Source: an uncultured Peptococcaceae bacterium
Lineage (GTDB): Bacteria; Bacillota; Peptococcia; Peptococcales; Peptococcaceae
Assembly (NCBI GenBank): GCA_910585405.1
Contig: CAJUDO010000012.1
Span: 21,039-85,038, forward strand
Length of the DNA: 64,000 nt
Direction: 5' to 3'
Part shown: in pieces, positions 52,552-61,218 of the stretch
Position numbering within the stretch: the first letter of the stretch is position 1
Layout of the letters: every line of letters starts with the position of its first letter
The notes under the pieces: generated by a model
Told to the model about the DNA's origin: nothing
The model's database searches: none
What the model saw: the letters and a program-made list of their open reading frames with translations, nothing else
Made by a program: the position numbers and the translations under genes

Positions 52552-55503
52552 ATGAAAAAAACAAAAATCATTTCCCTGCTTCTCTCTGTATCTATGTTGG
52601 TGTCTGTTGCGATACCAGGTACGCTGGCACAACCAGAAGAAAACCCAGGGACAGAGGGACTGGAAATCAGTAAAACCGCCACGGAAAATAAGGACGGAAC
52701 CTACACCATTCAGTTGGAAGCCTATGCCACCGGAGATAAAATCATCACCGAGGCGAAAGCAGATGTTCCTACGGACATTGTTCTGGTATTGGATCAGTCC
52801 GGCTCTATGGAAGAGGATATGTCTACCTATTCCTTCTCAGCGTATGAAAATCGAGACAATAGCTATCTGTATGGACAGCGACACAATCGTCAGAGAAATA
52901 AGAACCTCTACTATAAGCTGGAGGATGGCAGCTATGTCGAGGTTTATGTGACCAGAACAGAAGGAGAAGGAAATATTACTTATACACAATGTCCGGCTGA
53001 TTGGCCGAATGATTCCTATTTTTCTTCTCAAGATAATTACTTTACGCATAGCAGCAATCTCTATGTGAAAAGTGGTGATAGTTGGCAGAAAGTAACTTTA
53101 GAGAGAAAAGAGAGTGGTTCCTTCTGGGAACGTAAATACCAATACATTTATACATTTCCAGATGGATCTACTGTAGTCAGTGAGAACCGAGACGGTCTCC
53201 CTGGTTTTGGTGAAAAAGGGCCGCTGTATTATGTTACCCAGGGAAGAGGCGACTATGAGTATACTTATACTTACCGAGTAAATGGACGAGATGTAACGAT
53301 TGGGACATCTACCGGTCAGGATACGGTTCCGGAGTTTACCTTGTATGAGAGAAGTGAAGGTGGGAGCGTCTCTCGTTTGTCTGCTTTGCGAACCGCTGTA
53401 ACCAACTTTGCCGATAGCGTTGCGGAAAAAGCAAAAGGTAAGGATGGACAGCTCGGAACTGATGACGATGTAAACCACCGGATTGCTGTGGTGGGATTTG
53501 CAAGCAAATCTGGTTACGGTAACAATACGGAGCTTCTTTCCATTAGCGGCAGTAATAGCGGCAACGTAGGCGTTAAATATGGCAGTATCAGCCAGCAGAA
53601 CTATAAGGATGTTTTGCAGAGCATGACTACCCAGGCCGGTCGGAATATGGTCAATAGCGCCATCAATGCGCTGGCCACTGAAGGCGCTACCGAGGCGAAT
53701 CTGGGTATGGAAATGGCGAACGGCATTTTGGATGCAAACCCAGTGCCTACTGGCGAAAAGCGCAACCGTGTTGTGATCCTGTTTACTGATGGCTCACCGA
53801 CTACCTTCAATGGATTTAGTGAGAATGTTGCGAATAGTGCGATTGCTGAGGCGGATACCGCCAGAGCAAAAGGCGCAAATGTTTACTCTGTTGGTATCTT
53901 TGAAGGAGCAGATGCGAGCTCTGCTGGTAGTCTGAGCGGCGATGACACGCAGAAGGCAAACTGGTTCATGCAGAATGTGTCCGACAACAAGGGCACACCC
54001 CAGAACCCCAGCTACTACCTCTCCGCTGCGGACGCGGATTCCCTGAACGATATTTTCCAGCAGATCAGCGATAACATCGAAACTGGTGGTTCTTCCACCA
54101 CGCTGGATGAAAATGCAATCATCAAGGATATCATTGCTCCCTCTTTCCAGCTCCCGAAGGGCGCAACCGTGAATGATATCAAGCTGGAAACCTACAGCTA
54201 CACCGGTGAGAATCAGTGGCAAGCGAACAACGATACTATGGGCGCTACAGCCACCGTGGAGGATGACAAGGTCGATGTGACTGGCTTTGACTTTGCGGAG
54301 AACTGGTGCGGTAAGGAAACCACAAACGGTATGGAAAACTACCGTGGCAATAAGCTGGTGATCAGCTTCAAGGTCGAGCCTAAGCCTGGCTTCCTCGGCG
54401 GCAACGGTGTCTATACCAATACCAACGCCGGGGTCTATGAGAATGGTCAGGCAAGTGACCCGCTCTTTACCTTCAATCGTCCCCAGGTGGATGTGGAGAT
54501 CAAGGAAATCAACGTCACTGCGCAGGATAAGAACGTCTACCTTATGGGCGACCTGACCGCTGAGCAGATCAAGTCCGGCGCAATTGCCAACGTTGGCGAC
54601 GTGGAGCTGAAACTTGGCGAGACAAACTACGGTCTGCAAGACTGGCAGCACGAGTATGTGGAAATCTCTGTCGATTATCAAGATAAAAATGGCAATACAC
54701 TTAACAATTTGGAGAATCTGATAGCTGACACTACTTACAGCGTCGTTGTTACTGTTAAACCTAAGGAAACAAAGGGTACGGCCGTCGAACAGACTGATAG
54801 CGATGATGGCAATATCAACGTCTTCAAGCCCGAGCTGACCTTTAAGGACGGCGAAGCATGGTATGGCGGCGATGTTCCTGCCGATACTGAGTTGAATACG
54901 AATTTAACCAAAACCGAATGGAAGCACGGAGAAACTGTTGCTGACACTACTAAGATGGGGGATGCTCCTGAGCTGACCCTGACCTACACCCTGGATGCGT
55001 CCAAGTTGAAGAATGGAAAAATCAACAGCAAAACGGCTGATATCCCTGTAGATGTCACAATAAAATTTGGTGAGGGGGAAGTGACAGATCATACTGCTTT
55101 CCAGCATACAAACTGTGACGGAAAGACTTGTAAACTCCCGGAAAATAATGAGTTCCTCCTGCACATCAATACCTGCCGGCTGACCATTACCAAAACCGGC
55201 GGCGCAGCGGACGAGCCGTATGTGTTCGACATCATGAAAGATAAGGAAAAGTATTCCGAAGTCACCATTGTTGGAAACAACAGCGAAACCATTTACGAAC
55301 TGCCGGTGGGCAGCTACGCTATCGCAGAGGATAAAGGCTGGAGCTGGCGTTATAATCCTACTTATAGCAATAATGGCGTGACTTTGAGCAAGGATCAAAC
55401 TAGCGGAACCATAACCTGCACCAACAATAAGGAAAAAGATAAATGGCTCAACGGCTACAGTGATATTGTGACAAATATCTTTGGCGAGCGCCATGACAAT
55501 TGA
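52552..55503 (+). CDS. Large secreted vWA-domain protein
   Basis: A 983-residue secreted protein with a signal peptide (about 1-25). The von Willebrand A domain opens with DIVLVLDQSGSMEE near 76-90 (MIDAS D-x-S-x-S) and resumes after a Tyr-rich insert of about 185 residues; VVILFTDGS is near 407. Beta-sandwich segments follow to 880, then a Cna-B-like end (RLTITKTGGAADEPYVFDI, PVGSYAIAED). There is no LPxTG motif. It is a likely adhesin or structural surface protein of this locus. Base composition changes sharply inside the gene: GC-rich from about 53950 to 54650. Confidence 0.85.
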   Translation: MKKTKIISLLLSVSMLVSVAIPGTLAQPEENPGTEGLEISKTATENKDGTYTIQLEAYATGDKIITEAKADVPTDIVLVLDQSGSMEEDMSTYSFSAYENRDNSYLYGQRHNRQRNKNLYYKLEDGSYVEVYVTRTEGEGNITYTQCPADWPNDSYFSSQDNYFTHSSNLYVKSGDSWQKVTLERKESGSFWERKYQYIYTFPDGSTVVSENRDGLPGFGEKGPLYYVTQGRGDYEYTYTYRVNGRDVTIGTSTGQDTVPEFTLYERSEGGSVSRLSALRTAVTNFADSVAEKAKGKDGQLGTDDDVNHRIAVVGFASKSGYGNNTELLSISGSNSGNVGVKYGSISQQNYKDVLQSMTTQAGRNMVNSAINALATEGATEANLGMEMANGILDANPVPTGEKRNRVVILFTDGSPTTFNGFSENVANSAIAEADTARAKGANVYSVGIFEGADASSAGSLSGDDTQKANWFMQNVSDNKGTPQNPSYYLSAADADSLNDIFQQISDNIETGGSSTTLDENAIIKDIIAPSFQLPKGATVNDIKLETYSYTGENQWQANNDTMGATATVEDDKVDVTGFDFAENWCGKETTNGMENYRGNKLVISFKVEPKPGFLGGNGVYTNTNAGVYENGQASDPLFTFNRPQVDVEIKEINVTAQDKNVYLMGDLTAEQIKSGAIANVGDVELKLGETNYGLQDWQHEYVEISVDYQDKNGNTLNNLENLIADTTYSVVVTVKPKETKGTAVEQTDSDDGNINVFKPELTFKDGEAWYGGDVPADTELNTNLTKTEWKHGETVADTTKMGDAPELTLTYTLDASKLKNGKINSKTADIPVDVTIKFGEGEVTDHTAFQHTNCDGKTCKLPENNEFLLHINTCRLTITKTGGAADEPYVFDIMKDKEKYSEVTIVGNNSETIYELPVGSYAIAEDKGWSWRYNPTYSNNGVTLSKDQTSGTITCTNNKEKDKWLNGYSDIVTNIFGERHDN

Positions 55504-55521
55504 GAGAGGAGGGGAAGATAG

Positions 55522-56097
55522 ATGGCTTATGGTAAGCATACAAAAAAGCAAAATGGCAAGAAGCTGAGCGGAAAAGCCGGAGCATTGCTGATTTCCCTCC
55601 TGCTGATTTTTACCGTGACGGTAAGTGGCACCATGGCATTTTTGGTGACAAATACAGGTGGTTTGACGAATACCTTCACTCCTTCCCATGTGAGTTGTGG
55701 CGTGACGGAAAGTTTTGACGGCACGACCAAAAGCAATGTCAACGTGACCAACACCGGTGACATCGACGCTTACATTCGGGTGAAGCTGGTTTCCTACCGT
55801 GTCAATGATGATGGTCAGCACATCGGCGGCATTGCCAGGGTGCCGGACTTCATGCCGGGAAACGGATGGGTAAAAAAAGGTGATTACTACTATTATACCG
55901 CACCGGTAGCTTCCGGTGCGCAACCTAAGACAGGTTTGATTGATAGTATTGACTTGACAGATTCTTATAGTGATCCCGATGGCGGTAAGCAGGTAATCGA
56001 AGTTATGGCGGAAGCCATTCAGGCTGAGGGCGTTGATGCCGATGGTATGAAAGCAGTTGTAAAAGCCTGGGGTGTAGACCCTGAAACACTTAGTTAA
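55522..56097 (+). CDS. TasA/camelysin-like secreted protein 5
   Basis: A 191-residue precursor with a longer basic N-terminus (about 18 residues). The signal ends SGTMAFLVTNTGGLTNTFTPS. Conserved NVTNTGDIDAYIRVKLVSY lies near 75. It lacks the IDL strand after the signal that the others have (VSCGVTESFD instead). GGAGGGG precedes the ATG. Confidence 0.85.
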   Translation: MAYGKHTKKQNGKKLSGKAGALLISLLLIFTVTVSGTMAFLVTNTGGLTNTFTPSHVSCGVTESFDGTTKSNVNVTNTGDIDAYIRVKLVSYRVNDDGQHIGGIARVPDFMPGNGWVKKGDYYYYTAPVASGAQPKTGLIDSIDLTDSYSDPDGGKQVIEVMAEAIQAEGVDADGMKAVVKAWGVDPETLS

Positions 56098-56107
56098 GGA
56101 GTGAGCG

Positions 56108-57028
56108 ATGATGAAACAACAGAAGACAACAAACAAAGTGATCGCCCTCCTTTTGGCAGTGCTGCTGGTGCTGGGTACAGCGCCGGCGGCGCTGGCCGCT
56201 GACGGGGAGGCTGACGGCGATAAAACGGTGGGCATCATCTATCAAGGGCAGTCTGCCCTTGCGCGCTGGATATATCAGAATCCTGATACCACTTATACCG
56301 CGACCGATTTGTTTCCCCAGTTAAAGGGTGTGATGCCGGGCGATCGGCTGCAGCAGGACTTTATCGTCAAAAACAACAGCGCCAACGATATCCAGCTGTT
56401 TGTACAGCTGCTGCCTCACAATGGAGACAATCCGCTGAGCGACGGTGTGGACGCGCAAACTACCACCGCTTCCTCTATCGCCTTTTTGAACCAGCTGGAA
56501 ATGAAAATTACAGCCGGTGAGGGCCAACAGGAACAGACTTTATTTGAGATTCCCAAAGGAAAGCTGGGCGCTTATGCCGGGCAGAAGGAATTGGGCACGC
56601 TGAAAGCAAGGCAGGGCGCTGTGCTCCATGTGTATCTCACGGTGCCTATTGAGATGGGCAATGAGTTTATGTATCTGATGGAGCAGGCGCAGCAGGGTAC
56701 AGCCGCTGGGATTGGTGAGTTGGATTTGGCCTTTACCATTCGGGAGGAAACGGGAGGCGGCGGCAGTGACCCAACGCCCAATCCGCCCGATGAGGAAATT
56801 GATGATCCCAATGTGCCGTTAGGACCGCCGGAGGAAGAAATCGACGATCCCGATGTGCCATTGGACCCTGGTATTGAAATTCCGGGGACGCCGGTGGAGG
56901 AAATTCATGATCCCGAGGTGCCCTTGGCAGATGCGCCGAAGACCGGCGATACCAACAATATCTTATTGATGCTGGTATTGTTGGCAGTGGGCGCAGGGGG
57001 TCTGCTGGTTGTGAGAAAGAAAAGCTAA
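56108..57028 (+). CDS. Wall-anchored surface protein with Pro-rich stalk
   Basis: A 306-residue protein with a signal peptide (1-31). A TasA-like beta domain has VMPGDRLQQDFIVKNNSAND near 75-95. A stalk follows with three repeats of the form E-E-I-x-D-P-x-V-P-L (DDPNVPL, DDPDVPL, HDPEVPL). It ends in a sortase-type signal: APKTGD, a 17-residue hydrophobic span and RKKS. The Ala in place of Leu in the sorting motif is a variant. No sortase gene is present in the window. It is the last gene of the locus, before a strong terminator. Confidence 0.82.
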   Translation: MMKQQKTTNKVIALLLAVLLVLGTAPAALAADGEADGDKTVGIIYQGQSALARWIYQNPDTTYTATDLFPQLKGVMPGDRLQQDFIVKNNSANDIQLFVQLLPHNGDNPLSDGVDAQTTTASSIAFLNQLEMKITAGEGQQEQTLFEIPKGKLGAYAGQKELGTLKARQGAVLHVYLTVPIEMGNEFMYLMEQAQQGTAAGIGELDLAFTIREETGGGGSDPTPNPPDEEIDDPNVPLGPPEEEIDDPDVPLDPGIEIPGTPVEEIHDPEVPLADAPKTGDTNNILLMLVLLAVGAGGLLVVRKKS

Positions 57029-57106
57029 AAAAGAAGATAGATAGAGGACGAAACGTGCCGCAAGTGATCTACAAGATGCGTCGGCATGGTATATAAGCAA
57101 AAACAG

Positions 57107-57153
57107 AAGGCGAACCCCTACATCGTAAATTACGAGGTAGGGGTTCGCCTTTT
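57107..57153. terminator. Strong bidirectional terminator
   Basis: AAGGCGAACCCCTAC pairs perfectly with GTAGGGGTTCGCCTT, and TCGTAA with TTACGA inside. An A-run before and a T-run after serve the surface locus on the plus strand and the KilA-N gene on the minus strand. Confidence 0.85.
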
Positions 57154-57164
57154 AATTTCTATTT

Positions 57165-58019
57165 TTATTCTTCCTGTCGGCTTATGGCCGATTTCGGCAA
57201 ATTATTTAAGCTTACGGTTTCCAGTGTTTGCAATTGTTGTATCGCCAACTGCCGTAACAATTCCATACGTTCTTTTTGCGCTTTCCTCTGATGAATTAAA
57301 ACCGCATTATAACTTTCCAGATTTGCAAGTACCAGCAATTGGTTTAGCGTTGCGACGTCCCGCATCGTTCCTTTCACCGTTGGATTTTCATCTTTCCATT
57401 GCTTCGCCGTTTTTCCAAACAAGACAACATTCAACATATCTGCTTCATTGGCATAGGTATAGGCCACCTGTGTAGGCGTTAATTCTGGTGGGAGCAGATT
57501 TTCCTTAATCGCATCTGTATGGATTCTATAATTCAACTTAGAAATTTCTCTATTCAAATTCCAATTCAAAGATAATCGACTGTTTTCGTCTGCCTTTAAA
57601 CGTCTATAGTCTTTCATGATATACAGTTGAAACTCAGGAGAAATCCATGTAGCAAAGGACATAGCAATATCGCTATGGGCATAGGTTCCTCCGTAGCGTC
57701 CTGCTTTTGAAACGATACCTATCGCATCTGTCGCTTCTATCCATTTTTTCGGTGACATTGTAAATGCATTGGCACCAGCCTGCTTTTTAAACCCCTCGAA
57801 TTCGAGGGGTTTAAAATCTGGATTATGTAATCTTTCCCATAGTCCCAGAAATTCTATCACGTCCCGATTTCTCATCCAATTTTGAATAACCGCCGTTGGT
57901 TCATCGCTCTTATACCGGGCCATATCTGTCAAGGAAATAAATTCATTTTCGAAGTCCTGCGTATAAATTCCAATATCAATCCCATTTGCATGGAGTGTGT
58001 CTTTAATTATTTTTCCCAT
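57165..58019 (-). CDS. KilA-N domain protein
   Basis: A 284-residue protein. The KilA-N domain at about 10-115 shows ISLTDMARYKSDEP, the core VIQNWMRNRDVIEFLGLWE and the strongly conserved AGRYGGTYAHSDIAMSFATWISPEFQLYIMK (read in two parts). The C-terminal half is helical and charged. KilA-N proteins are DNA-binding factors of phages and large viruses, also found as stand-alone bacterial genes from prophage. ATG 58019 follows GGAGG; an ATG at 58037 lies before that site. A 32-bp palindrome lies in its coding sequence. Confidence 0.88.
   Translation of the reverse strand: MGKIIKDTLHANGIDIGIYTQDFENEFISLTDMARYKSDEPTAVIQNWMRNRDVIEFLGLWERLHNPDFKPLEFEGFKKQAGANAFTMSPKKWIEATDAIGIVSKAGRYGGTYAHSDIAMSFATWISPEFQLYIMKDYRRLKADENSRLSLNWNLNREISKLNYRIHTDAIKENLLPPELTPTQVAYTYANEADMLNVVLFGKTAKQWKDENPTVKGTMRDVATLNQLLVLANLESYNAVLIHQRKAQKERMELLRQLAIQQLQTLETVSLNNLPKSAISRQEE
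57785..57816. repeat. Perfect 32-bp palindrome inside the KilA-N gene
   Basis: Arms of 16 bp meet at 57800/57801 (centre CCCCTCGAATTCGAGGGG, flanked by TTTTAAA and TTTAAAA). No loop. Confidence 0.9.
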
Positions 58020-58195
58020 TATTCCTCCAATAATCATAAAATAATTTTTTCAAGACGCTATTTCTCTTTCTTTATTTATAGGAATCATAGTATCTGGTGA
58101 TTTGTAGGACAAAAGCACGATGGTTTCATGAATTGTAGCTATGCAAACTGTAGTATCTCTGACTCTGCCTTGGATAAGACTGATTCAAAGAAGTA

Positions 58196-59968
58196 TCAGT
58201 TATTTTTCAAAATTTCTTCGATGGCTGCTTCGTCCGGAGTGATGTAAATGGTCTTCTGGTTTTCATAGATGACACGGCCGGGCTTAGCGCCGTTGGGTTT
58301 GTGCACGTAGCGTTTCAAGGTATAATCCACCGGCACCAGAGAGGAATACCGGCTTTTGCTGAAATAGGCGGCCAGATGGGCGGCAAAGTCCAGCGCATCC
58401 TGTGTGAGTTCCCGCTGTTCCTGGTGATTGCGAAGGACAACATGGGAGCCGGGAATATCTTTTACGTGAAACCATACATCGTTGTTGCGCGCCAGACGGG
58501 TGGTTACGTAGTCGTTCTGCACATTGTTCTTGCCAATCAGGATTTCGATATCGCCGTAATGGACCACCAACGGTTTAAAGGTGGGTTCTTTTTTCCCTTT
58601 TTTATTTTGCTTGGTCAATTTTGCTTTTACGTAGGATGCGCTTTCCAGCTCCAAACGGATATCCTGCAGATCTTCCGGCGTCTGCGCGGTCTGCAGGCTG
58701 TTTTTGATGCTGTCCAGATAGTTTAATTCGTCCTGGGTATGCTCGGCCTGAATCAGCGATTGCTGCGCCCCTGCTTTGGCTTTGGCATATTTTTTAAAAT
58801 ATTTTTGGGCATTTTCGTTGGGCGTAAGATTTTCCTGCAGGGGAATGGTGAGGACCTGCTGCTCCGGGTCATAATAATTGATGACCTGTGCGGATTTCCC
58901 CTGTTTAATCTGATAGAGATTGGCAGTCAAAAGCTCGCCCCAAATTTTGAAATGCTCGGCATTTTCCCCTTCCTGCACCTTATCCAGCTGCAAAGCCAAT
59001 TTCTTTTCGCAGCGCTCGATTTCTCTGTTGATGATGCGCTCCAAGTCGCCGCTGCGTTGGGCCAGGAGATTGTCCTGCTCCTTGTGGCCGATGAACTGTT
59101 CCAGCAGCTGGCTCATAGAGTCCAGCGTGTGCTGTTCATATTGGTTGAATTGCTGCAGCGGGAAGGGTGCGAAAGCCAACGCCTTTTTGCCGTCGCAGAC
59201 AAAGGTAGGCGTATAATTTTTCTGCGAAATCAAATCGCGCAGCCACAATAGTTGCTGCCAGATACGGTCATAATCATACTGTCCCAGAAAATCCACACGG
59301 TCGTCGGGATTGAGTCCGCTGCGGTGGATGAGTTCTGCTGCGGTCTGCGGACCGAAGCCGGCAATGTGGTTCAGCAGAATTTTTTTCAGACTCTGATTGG
59401 ACGGCGCGTCCAGGAAGAAGGAAATCAGTTCCTCCTGCGTCAGCTCCATCAGGGACTGTTTATTTTGCGGCGGCGGTGAAACGTATGCAAGACCGGGCAG
59501 TATCTGCCGGTACTGGCTCATATCAATGCTCAAACGGCGGGCGCTGTCCAAAATCACGTTGGTCTGCGGATTGATTAAAATAAGATTGCTGTGTTTGCCC
59601 ATAAACTCGCCGATGAGAATGCGGGTGGCGCGTTCTCCCAGCTCGTCATAGCCTTCGCAGACAATATGGATGATCCGCTCCCAGGCGGATTGGTAGATGG
59701 CGGTGATTTTGCTGCCCTCTAAATGTTTGCGCAGTACCATGCAGAACAGCGGCGGCTGCATGGGATTGGTTTTGCTGGCTGTGCTGATTGCGATACGTGC
59801 GGTCTGCGCGTTGCAGGACAGCAATAGTTTATCGGTATGTCCCTGTTGGCGCACAGTCAGGATGACAGTGCTGCTGTCAGGCTGTTGGATTTTATCGATT
59901 CGCCCGCCGACCAACCGCGTTTGCAGTTCGTCAGCAATAGCGTGGATGGCAATGCCGTCTAAAGACAT
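58196..59968 (-). CDS. rqcH: RqcH/NFACT-family ribosome quality-control protein
   Basis: A 590-residue NFACT protein. The NFACT-N domain starts SLDGIAIHAIADEL and includes LVGGRIDKIQQPD. A coiled-coil middle carries the GHKEQDNLLAQRSGDL stretch, and the NFACT-R domain ends with IEILIGKNNVQNDYVTTR and the conserved DVWFHVKDIPGSHVVLR. RqcH recruits tRNA-Ala to stalled 50S subunits and adds C-terminal Ala tails. Older annotations call it fibronectin-binding protein. GGGGGG precedes the ATG. Confidence 0.94.
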   Translation of the reverse strand: MSLDGIAIHAIADELQTRLVGGRIDKIQQPDSSTVILTVRQQGHTDKLLLSCNAQTARIAISTASKTNPMQPPLFCMVLRKHLEGSKITAIYQSAWERIIHIVCEGYDELGERATRILIGEFMGKHSNLILINPQTNVILDSARRLSIDMSQYRQILPGLAYVSPPPQNKQSLMELTQEELISFFLDAPSNQSLKKILLNHIAGFGPQTAAELIHRSGLNPDDRVDFLGQYDYDRIWQQLLWLRDLISQKNYTPTFVCDGKKALAFAPFPLQQFNQYEQHTLDSMSQLLEQFIGHKEQDNLLAQRSGDLERIINREIERCEKKLALQLDKVQEGENAEHFKIWGELLTANLYQIKQGKSAQVINYYDPEQQVLTIPLQENLTPNENAQKYFKKYAKAKAGAQQSLIQAEHTQDELNYLDSIKNSLQTAQTPEDLQDIRLELESASYVKAKLTKQNKKGKKEPTFKPLVVHYGDIEILIGKNNVQNDYVTTRLARNNDVWFHVKDIPGSHVVLRNHQEQRELTQDALDFAAHLAAYFSKSRYSSLVPVDYTLKRYVHKPNGAKPGRVIYENQKTIYITPDEAAIEEILKNN

Positions 59969-60002
59969 AAAGGTTCCCCCCTAGAAACGTCACAAGAAAG
60001 AT

Positions 60003-60027
60003 GTTATAATAGACATGTTATTATAAC
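60003..60027. promoter_or_regulatory. Palindromic divergent promoter region of rqcH and relQ
   Basis: GTTATAATA (60003-60011) and TATTATAAC (60019-60027) form a perfect 9-bp inverted repeat with a 7-base spacer. Each arm holds a TATAAT -10 element facing its own gene. Clear -35 boxes are lacking. Confidence 0.5.
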
Positions 60028-60137
60028 ACAAAATAAAAAGGAAAGAAAATGTTTTCCGGTGAAATAAATAGTGAGATGTAGAACGAAAAAATCAGGAAGG
60101 CAGAAGCTTTAAGAAAAGTATTTAAGGGGTGTAGGCA

Positions 60138-60941
60138 ATGTCAGTTGTGATTGACAACAGCAATGGTAGTTTTCTCAGTGAAGTAGATTCTCTGCGGGAA
60201 TTAATCGATGTGGATGAAATGCGCGAATTAAATGAATGGCGATACTTGTTTGTTGTACACAAATTCGGATTGGATGAGATTGTAACCAAGTTAAATATTC
60301 TCAATGAAGAATACGATTTTTTCCATGCATCCAATCCTATCGAGCATATTGAGACACGGATTAAGAATCCCAAAAAGACGGTGGAAAAATTGATTCGCCA
60401 AGGGTATCCGGTGTCGCCGCAAAGCGCCAGGGAGCATTTGCATGATATTGGCGGCATTCGCGTGGTATGCTCCTTTGTGGAGGATGTGTATGAGATATAC
60501 GAAAAATTGGCGGGACAGAGCGATTTGCAGATAAAAGAAGTGAAGGATTATATCAAAAATCCCAAGGATAATGGGTATCGCAGTCTACATCTTTTGGTGG
60601 AGGTGCCGGTATTTTTAACGGATAAGACGGAGCATGTTACCATAGAAGTGCAGATCCGTACTATTGCAATGGATTTCTGGGCAAGCCTGGAACATAAGCT
60701 GTATTATAAAAAAGGGAAGGTTGTACCCCGTCAGGTACTCATTGGGCTGAATCAATGTGCGGATTTGGCGGCTTTGCTGGATGAAAAGATGCAGGATATC
60801 CGCAATAAAATGAAGCCTTATCTCAGCGAGGAAGAACGGGCAGAACAGGCAGCTATTTTGGCAAAAGAGGTAGAGCAGAAAATGATTGCGGGCGATATTG
60901 AAGATTTTGAGGATGAAGATTCTGAAGCTTGTGAAGGTTGA
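60138..60941 (+). CDS. Small alarmone synthetase (RelQ/YjbM-like)
   Basis: A 267-residue (p)ppGpp synthetase without hydrolase or TGS domains. SASH motifs: RIKNPKKTVEKLIRQG near 72-88, HDIGGIRVVCSFVEDVY near 97-113, KNPKDNGYRSLHL near 137-149, and VEIQIRT-like VEVQIRTIAMDFWASLEHKLYYKKG near 170-194 (read in parts). It makes alarmones from GTP or GDP and ATP; the acidic tail is DFEDEDSEACEG. AAGGGGTG precedes the ATG. Confidence 0.93.
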   Translation: MSVVIDNSNGSFLSEVDSLRELIDVDEMRELNEWRYLFVVHKFGLDEIVTKLNILNEEYDFFHASNPIEHIETRIKNPKKTVEKLIRQGYPVSPQSAREHLHDIGGIRVVCSFVEDVYEIYEKLAGQSDLQIKEVKDYIKNPKDNGYRSLHLLVEVPVFLTDKTEHVTIEVQIRTIAMDFWASLEHKLYYKKGKVVPRQVLIGLNQCADLAALLDEKMQDIRNKMKPYLSEEERAEQAAILAKEVEQKMIAGDIEDFEDEDSEACEG

Positions 60942-61062
60942 GATTCTGGAAAAAATGGGCTGGATAAAAAAGAAAAAGGGACAGAGAATACAAATAAGAT
61001 GACACTGCCGTAGATGATTATCATAAAAATGGAATGTCAGAACGGAGAAAGGATGGTTCGGC

Positions 61063-61218
61063 ATGGAAGTGCAGCAGATTTGCTGGGATTTGTTTCAGAA
61101 AAACGGGCAGATTGGCTATTATTTGTTAGGCTGTCAGATAAATGAAGAAGATGGGGAACGAACAGGTGGAGCAAAATCAAAAGGTACAGGGGATTGTACT
61201 GCGCAGCAGAGATTATAA
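61063..61218 (+). CDS. YqzL-like small protein, upstream of and overlapping recO
   Basis: A 51-residue protein whose start, QQICWDLFQKNGQIGYYLL, matches the YqzL pattern W-x-L-F-x-x-x-G-x-I-x-x-Y-L-L. YqzL is the usual upstream neighbour of recO in Bacillota; its function is unknown. The conserved part ends near residue 25, while the frame runs on another 26 residues over the recO start. GGAGAAAGG lies 10 bases before the ATG. Confidence 0.6.
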   Translation: MEVQQICWDLFQKNGQIGYYLLGCQINEEDGERTGGAKSKGTGDCTAQQRL

